Source of the DNA: Arcuatula senhousia
Taxonomy: Eukaryota; Mollusca; Bivalvia; Mytilida; Mytilidae
Reading direction: 5' to 3'
DNA: 64,000 nt
NCBI GenBank assembly: GCA_963971305.1
Contig: OZ020307.1
Span: forward strand, 49,225,702 to 49,289,701
Each line of letters begins with the position of its first letter. The stretch's first letter is position 1. Made by a program: the position numbers and the translations under genes. This document shows, piece by piece, positions 57,736 through 64,000 of the stretch. A model generated the notes under the pieces. It saw only the letters and a list, made by a program, of their open reading frames with translations, had not been told where the DNA came from and did not search any database.

Positions 57736-58570
57736 TGTCCCCTCCCGTTCTCATTTAATGTCTGTCCTCTTCAACAGAAATTCCGACAATGTGCCGTGAG
57801 TCGCCATCACCCATATACCCTGTATACCAAGTTTCGTTGAAATCGGACGATGATTACATTTTCCGCGATTTTCGGCGGCCATCTTGAAAATGGCGGCCAT
57901 TACAGAAATTCCGACAATGCCCTGTGAGTCGCCATCACCCATATATCATATATACCAAGTTTCGTTGAAATCGGAAAATGTTTACATTTTTCACGATTTT
58001 CGGCGGCCATCTTGAAAATGGCGGCCATTACAGAAATTCCGACAATGCGCCATCAGTCGCCATCACCCATATATCCTGTATACCAAGTTTCGTTGAAATC
58101 GGACAATGTTTACATTTTTCACGATTTTCGGCGGCCATCTTGAAAATGGCGGCCATTACAGAAATTCCGACAATGCGCCGTCAGTCGCAATCACCCTTAT
58201 ACCCTGTATACCAAGTTTCGTTGAAATCGGACAATGTTTACGTTTTTCGTGATTTTCGGCGGCCATCTTGAAAATGGCGGCCATTACAGAAATTCCGACA
58301 ATGCGCCATCAGTCGCCATCACCGTTATACCCTGAATACCAAGTTTCAATGAAATCGGACAATGTTTACATTTTTCACCATTTTTGGCAGCCATCTTGGA
58401 AATGGCGGCCATTTTGAAATTATAAATCGCAAAAAACACTGTAGGACCTTGGGACCTATCACCCCTCCAAGTTTCAAATCGATCGGTCCACCTTTGTCCG
58501 AGGAGATAGTCGGACAAGTTCGTGCATCAGGTTGAAGGAAGAAAAAGAAAAAAAGTATAATAATAATAAT
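57717..58570 (+). repeat. Satellite module A2: five 128-bp monomers
   Basis: GACAATG at 57785, 57913, 58041, 58169 and 58297, each 128 bp apart. Same head and same unique end (CTTGGGACCTATCACCCCTC) as A1, then GTATAATAATAATAATTAAA into the next module. Confidence 0.85.
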
Positions 58571-59414
58571 TAAAATTTACGTTTCCCGAAACGTGGAATG
58601 TCCCCTCCCGTTCTCATTTAATGTCTGTTCTTTTCAACAGAAATTCCGACAATGTGCCATGAGTCGCCATCACCCATATACCCTCTGTACCAAGTTTCGT
58701 TAAAATTGGACAATGTTTACATTTTTCGTGATTTTCAGCGGCCATCTTGAAAATTGCAGCCATTACGGAAATTCTGACAATGCGCTGTGAGTCGCCACCA
58801 CCCATATATCCTGTATACCAAGTTTCGTTGAAATCGGACAATGTTTACATTTTTCGCAATTTTCGGCGGCCATTTCAGAAATTCCGACAATGCGCCGTCA
58901 GTCGCCATCACCCTTATACCCTGTATACCAAGTTTCGTTGAAATCGGACAATGTTTATATTTTTCACGATTTTCGGCGGCCATCTTGAAAACGGCAGCCA
59001 TTACAGAAATTACGACAATGCCCCGTGAGTCGCCATAACCCATATACCCTGTATACCAAGTTTCGTTGAAATCGGACAATGTTATCATTTTTCGCCATTT
59101 TAGGCGGCCATCTTGAAAATGGCGACCAATACGGAAATTCCGACAAAGCGCCGTGAGTCGCCATCACCCATATACCCTGTATACCAAGTTTCGTTGAAAT
59201 CGGACAATGTTTACACTTTTCGGCGTTTTTGGCGGCCATCTTGAAAATGGCGGCCATTTTGAAATTATAAACCGCAAAAAACACCGTAGGACCTTGGGAC
59301 CTATCACCCCTCCAAGTTTCATATCGATCGGTCAACCCGTTTCCGAGGAGATAGCCGGACAAGTTCGTGCATCAGGTTGACGGAAGAAAAAGAAAAAAGT
59401 ATAATAATAACTAG
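58571..59414 (+). repeat. Satellite module A3: five monomers, one shortened by 18 bp
   Basis: GACAA markers at 58648, 58776, 58886, 59014 and 59142 give 128, 110, 128 and 128 bp. Its first two monomers share specific variants with A1 (AAAATTGCAGC), so A1 and A3 are close relatives. Confidence 0.85.
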
Positions 59415-60325
59415 ATGTGATTGTGTTGGGATGCCAACACAGAAGTCACCTCCCGTTTGAGCAGCATGTATTTTGAAGCGACATATTGAACTGCATCACC
59501 ATATAAAATTGTGTTGAAATCTGTCAAATAGTTTCCAAGATCCCCCCTTTTTTCAATTTTCGATGGCGGCCATTTTGAAAATGGCGGCCATCTTGATTTT
59601 TTCGAATTGGCCATTCAACTTCTTTTACTCCCATCTACCTCAATACCAAATTTGATTGCAATCCGTCAAGTAGTTTTAGAAATATCCCATTTTACAATTT
59701 TCGATGGCGGCCATTTTGAAAATGGCGGCCATCTTGATTTTTTCGAATTTGTCATTCAACTTCCCTTACTCCAATCTACCTAAATACCAAATTTGGTTGC
59801 AATCCGTCAAGTAGTTTTAGAAATATTCCATTTTACAATTTTCAATGGCGGCCATTTTGAAAATGGCAGACGCGCAAAATTTTTTCTTGGTAAAAAAAAC
59901 ATCTACATACAATGGTCTATTAATATACAAAATTGCATGCAAATCCATCGAGGTTTAGATAGAAAAATTTAGCGGACAAAATTTTGGTCAATTTTCTATG
60001 GCGGCCATTTTGAAAATGGCGGCCATCTTGAATTTTTCGTATCCACCATTCAACTTCACTTACTCCCCTCTACCTACATACCAAATTTCATTGAAATCCA
60101 TCCAGTAGTTTCCGAGATAATTTTTCGGTACCCTAATTTGAGGGCGGCCATTTTGAAAATGGCGGCCATTTTGAAAATTTTAAAACCATGAGGCCCATTT
60201 ACATATGCAACCCTATATATATTCCAAGTTTCATGAGAATCATTTGAGACTCTTTTCCGTAATCTTGCGGACAAAGCTGCGTCAGAGAGAAAAAAAAAAA
60301 ATAATAATAATAATAATAATAATAA
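59411..60325 (-). mobile_element. CTAG-hairpin module D with ~141-bp monomers
   Basis: CTAG 59411-59414, seven bases, the same TGTGTTGG/CCAACACA hairpin (59422-59441), then GAAGTCACC. Monomers (GGCC markers at 59568, 59709, 59850) contain AAATGGCGGCCATCTTGATT and TCAACTTC. It ends CAGAGAGAAAAAAAAAAATA + (ATA)n. Confidence 0.6.
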
Positions 60326-60382
60326 GAAACGGTGCAAAAACAATAAGTCTCCGACACTTCGTGGTCGGTGACTTAATAATTA
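60322..60382 (+). repeat. (TAA)n plus hairpin AAGTCTCCGA...TCGGTGACTT
   Basis: AAGAAACGGTGCAAAAACAA, then the stem at 60345-60374 with inner CAC-TTC-GTG, then AATAATTAAAATTTACG into module A4. Confidence 0.75.
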
Positions 60383-61063
60383 AAATTTACGTTTCCCGAA
60401 ACGTGGGATGTCCCCTCCCGTTCTCATTTAATATGAGTCGCCGTCACCCATATACCCTGTGTACCAAGTTTCGTTAAAATTGGACAATGTTTACATTTTT
60501 CGTGATTTTCGGCGGCCATCTTGAAAATGGCAGCCATTGCGGAAATTCAGACAATGCGATGTGAGTCGCCATCACCCATATATCCTGTATACCAAGTTTT
60601 GTTGAAATCGAACAATGTTTACATTTTTCGCTATTTTCGGCGGCCATCTTGAAAATGGCGGCCATTACAGAAATTCCGACAATGCGCCATCAGTCGCCAT
60701 CACCCTAATACCCTGTATACCAAGTTTCGTTGAAATCGGACAATGTTTACATTTTTCGTGATTTTCGGCGGCCATCTTGAAAATGGCGGCCATTACAGAA
60801 ATTCCGACAATGCGCCATCAGTCGCCATCACCGTTTTACCCTGTATACCAAATTTCGTTGAAATCGGACAATGTTTACATTTTTCGCCATTTTTGGCGGC
60901 CATCTTAAAAATGGCGACCATTTTGAAATTATAAACCGCATGATACACCGTAGGACCTTGGGACCTATCACCCCTCCAAGTTTCATATCGATCGGTCCAC
61001 CCATTTCCGAGGAGATAGCCGGACAAGTTCGTGCATCAGGTTGACGGAAGAAAAAGAAAAAAG

Positions 61064-61080
<17 letters not shown>
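60383..61080 (+). repeat. Satellite module A4: 128-bp monomers
   Basis: ACGTTTCCCGAAACGT head; monomers with GACAATG near 60552, 60680 and 60808; the usual end GGACCTTGGGACCTATCACC, then AAGTATAATAATAATAATAA. Confidence 0.8.
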
Positions 61081-61101
<21 letters not shown>

Positions 61102-61171
61102 GAAAAATAAGAAACGGAGTAAAAACAATATGTCCCCGACGACACTTCGTGGTCGGGGACATAATAACTAG
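61081..61171 (+). repeat. (TAA)n plus hairpin TGTCCCCGAC...GTCGGGGACA
   Basis: Stem of 10 bp at 61131-61161, preceded by AAGAAACGGAGTAAAAACAA. It is followed at once by ATAATAA-CTAG of module E. Confidence 0.8.
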
Positions 61172-62541
61172 GTATGATTGTGTTGGGATGCCAACACAGA
61201 ATGTCTCCCAAACAAACTCCCATAATTCTCTTCAGCATGTCAAAAAAACCTAAACATCAATTTTCATGTAAATCTGAGCACTTTGAAATTTTGGCGGCCA
61301 TCTTGAATTCAAAATGACCGCCATCGTAGAAATTAAATTTTAGTTAAAGAATATTACTTGCAACATCATAATCTATCAGTATATCAACTTTCATTATAAT
61401 CACACCAATTTGAAATTTTGGTGGCCATCTTGGATTCAAAATGGCTGCCATCGTCGAATTTTAATTTTAGTTATAGAACATTTCTCGTAACATCATAATC
61501 TATCAGTGTACCAATTTTCATCATATGCAGACCAGTTTGAAATTTTTGTGGCCATCTTGGATTCAAAATGGCCGCCATCGTCGAATTCTAATTTTAGTTA
61601 TAGAATATTACTCGCAACATCATAATCTATCAGCATACCAATTTACATCATAATCAGTCCACTTTGAAATTTTGGCAGCCATCTTGGATTCAAAATGGCC
61701 GCCATTGTCAAATTTTAATTTTAGTTATAGAATATTTCTAGCAACATCATTATTCATCAATATACCAATTTTCATGTAAATCAGAGCACTTTGAAATTTT
61801 GGCGGCCATCTTGGATTCAAAATGGCCGCCATTGTCAAATTTGAATTTTAGTTATAGAATATTACTCGCAACATCATAATCTATCAGCATACCAATTTAC
61901 ATCATAATCAGACCACTTTAAAATTTTGGCGGCCATCTTGGATTCAAAATGGCCGCCATTGTCAAATTTTAATTTTAGTTATAGAATATTTCTCGCAACA
62001 TCATTATTAATCAATATACCAATTTTCATGTAAATCAGAGCACTTTGAAATTTTGGCGGCCATCTTGGATTCAAAATGGCCGCCATTGTCAAATTTGAAT
62101 TTTAGTTGTAGAATATTTCTCACAACATCATTATCCATCAATATAGCAATTTCAATGTTTATCTGAGCACTTTTAATTTTTTTTGGATTTTTGGGACCGA
62201 AAAATCACATTTTCGTAAATAACGAGAAAACCGTAAATTTCGCGTCAAAATTTTCTTCATAAATATTGATGAGCTTCATTTGTTCTATTCACGTACAAAA
62301 TCTCAGCCTCCTACTTGCCTATGTTACCAAGATATCGCAATGTCCTATATAATGACCTTTTCCTGTTTCAAAGGAAACGGCGGCCATTATGAAAATTCTA
62401 AAAGCAGTTTGCAAAACTTCAGGTCACCCTTTATATGTTCCCAAAGTTTCATATTGATTGGGCAATGCATCTCTGAGAAAACGCGCGGACACCGTTCTAC
62501 GGAAAGAAAAAAAAAGAAAAAAGAAGAAGAATAATAACTAG
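61168..62541 (-). mobile_element. CTAG-hairpin module E with 126-128-bp monomers
   Basis: CTAG 61168-61171, seven bases, hairpin TGTGTTGG-GATG-CCAACACA (61179-61198), then GAATGTCTCCC. Monomers carry GGCGGCCATCTTGGATTCAA and TTATAGAATATT; markers at 61296, 61423, 61550 and 61677 are about 127 bp apart. It ends AAGAAGAAGAATAATAA at the next CTAG. Confidence 0.6.
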
Positions 62542-63530
62542 AATTGCCATTGCCAGCAATAGCAGATGTCGACCGTTGCCTTATCTTTTACGACATATTT
62601 GACACTGTTGGCAGCCATTTTAATGATTTTTTAATATTTGACTCCATATTCCCACTCGCCATCCTTCAAACACCCTTAAATATCAAGTTTCGTTAAAATC
62701 GGAGAATTTTCAATAATTACGGAAGTGACGGCCATTTTGAATTTTTTAGAATTTTTGAACTCGCCATCATTTGAAACTCCTAAATATAAAGTTTCGTTAA
62801 AATCTGAGAATGTTCACTTTTACGGAAAATGGCGGCCATTTTGAATTTTTCGACATATCTGACCTCGCGTATCAACTCGCCATCCTTCATATTCCTTAAA
62901 TATAAAGTTTCGTTAAAATCGAAGAATGTTCAATTTTTACGGGAAATGGCGGCCATTTTGAATTTTTTGAAATTTTTAAATCGGTCATCCTTCAAAACTT
63001 TTAAAAATAATATTTCGTTAAAAATTTGAAAAAAAAAAATTTTGGAAGTGGCGTCCATTTTGAATTTTTTGAACTTTTTTAACTCGCCATCCTTTGAAAC
63101 ACCTAAATATAAATTTTCGTGGAAATCGGAAAAGTTTTCATTTTTACAGTAAGTGGCGGCCATTTTGAATTGTTCGACATTTCTTACTCCGCATATGAAC
63201 TGGCCATCCTTCATATACCTTAAATATAAAGTTTCGTTAAAATCGGAGAATGTTCAATTTTTACGGGAAATGGCGGCCATTTTGAATTTTTCGACATTTT
63301 TTTCGTCACGCCTCAACTCGCCATCCTATAATATTGCGTAAAATAAATTTTTGTTTCAATCAGAAAACGCGACTTTTTTTACGTAAAATGGCGGCCATCT
63401 TTGAAATGGCAGCCATCTTGGTTTCGAAAATTTCTACCGCAACAGATATCATGATCACGTATCATCATACCAAGTTTGGAACCGCAATATAAAACGGTTC
63501 TTTAGTTATGATGTGGACAATAATTGGCGA
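62538..63530 (-). mobile_element. CTAG-hairpin module F with 103-117-bp monomers
   Basis: CTAG 62538-62541, seven bases, short hairpin ATTGC-CA-GCAAT (62549-62560), then AGCAGATGTCGACC. Monomers carry GGCGGCCATTTTGAATTTTT and TTTCGTTAAAATCGGAGAAT. It ends in the 246-bp tail copy 2. Confidence 0.6.
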
Positions 63531-63650
63531 CAATAAGAATAATAAGAATAATAAGAATAATAAGAATAATAAGAATAATAATAATGAAAAAAAATAAACG
63601 CGACAATAACAATATGTCTACCGAATAACTGCGTTTCGGTCGACATAATA
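63405..63650 (+). repeat. 246-bp tail segment, copy 2
   Basis: Identical by eye to 57331-57576. It is followed by AAACTGTACAAAAGCAATAT, hairpin GTCTCCCAAA...TTTGGGAGAC (63678-63701) and a (TATATAATTA)n run. Confidence 0.85.
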
Positions 63651-63701
63651 AGAAACTGTACAAAAGCAATATGTCTCCCAAAACTTTGTTTGGGAGACAT
63701 A

Positions 63702-63752
63702 ATAATTATATATAATTATATATAATTATATATAATTATATATAAATATACA
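63702..63752 (+). repeat. AT-rich microsatellite (TATATAATTA)n
   Basis: Five TATATAATTA units directly after the last hairpin. The remainder of the window to 64000 shows no feature I can support. Confidence 0.85.
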
Positions 63753-64000
63753 AATTAATGTGGTAAAAAACTTCTTTTGATAGTTTAGCCTTTATTATAT
63801 GTTGCAGCAAAAAAATAAATACACCATTGGATTAAGACATGTTTTTTCTAGAATCAAGTGTAAGATTATTTTGATAGAAGTTGTAATAAAATTGCAATCG
63901 GCCTGTAAACTTTTGAAGCGGACACGTTTTAAATTAGGTCATGGAAGCCATTATCCTCACCAGCACGACAGAAATATAGTAGGGGATTTCCCAGTTTTAA

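Noticed and set aside
54087..59362. Many 60-130-residue frames containing FKMAA/ILKMAA repeats
   Set aside because: These come from 128-bp satellite monomers (not a multiple of three, so frames drift) and are not proteins.

Overview
This is AT-rich animal DNA with spliced genes, long introns and a very high load of dispersed repeats. The repeat vocabulary (elements starting TTTTAGCTCACC, elements with a GGCGGCGGCG-rich head, copies carrying 'GGTCTATAATACGG', GGCGGCCATCTTG satellites, frequent ACATGTA) matches what I know from bivalve molluscs, most likely a mussel. That assignment is from recollection, not from a search. No rRNA gene, CRISPR array or bacterial operon is visible.

Two cellular genes can be modelled. 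(1) On the minus strand, 14786 down to 3871, eleven exons join with consistent GT-AG sites and phases into a complete 596-residue GMC (glucose-methanol-choline) FAD oxidoreductase. It has an N-terminal membrane/signal segment, both GMC signatures and a His/Asn active-site pair. Its introns hold most of the repeats in the first 15 kb, including a perfect-period 384-bp x 3 tandem repeat. (2) On the plus strand, 34688 to 44278, five exons join in phase into the C-terminal 433 residues of a type I membrane protein. It has a Thr-rich stalk, one transmembrane helix and a long tyrosine-rich cytoplasmic tail with four [EG]YxxPhi-DP repeats. Its 5' exons were not found.

The most striking object lies between the genes at 21357-28217. 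It is a 6.9-kb foldback (long terminal inverted repeat) element with arms of about 3.5 and 3.3 kb around a ~104-bp spacer, flanked by an 8-bp direct repeat TATCCCAC. It sits inside an older TTTTAGCTCACC-type element (20474-28435). Each arm carries the same gene in mirror orientation (zinc-finger/acidic protein), a composite ETS/YY1-like motif array at the tip, CAG/CTG runs and telomere-like CCCTAA/TTAGGG repeats. The arms share one in-frame TAG but differ by a 10-nt deletion, a missing ~182-bp repeat unit and several substitutions.

The last 10 kb (about 54040-63740) is an array of head-to-tail modules made of ~104-141-bp satellites. Most module boundaries read ATAATAA-CTAG-7 nt-hairpin-ATGTCnCC in one orientation. 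On the minus strand this resembles a Helitron-type 3' end (hairpin, short spacer, CTAG, then T). The hairpin sequence differs from module to module while the stem is kept. The stretch 44280-54040 is gene-poor and filled with older repeat fragments.
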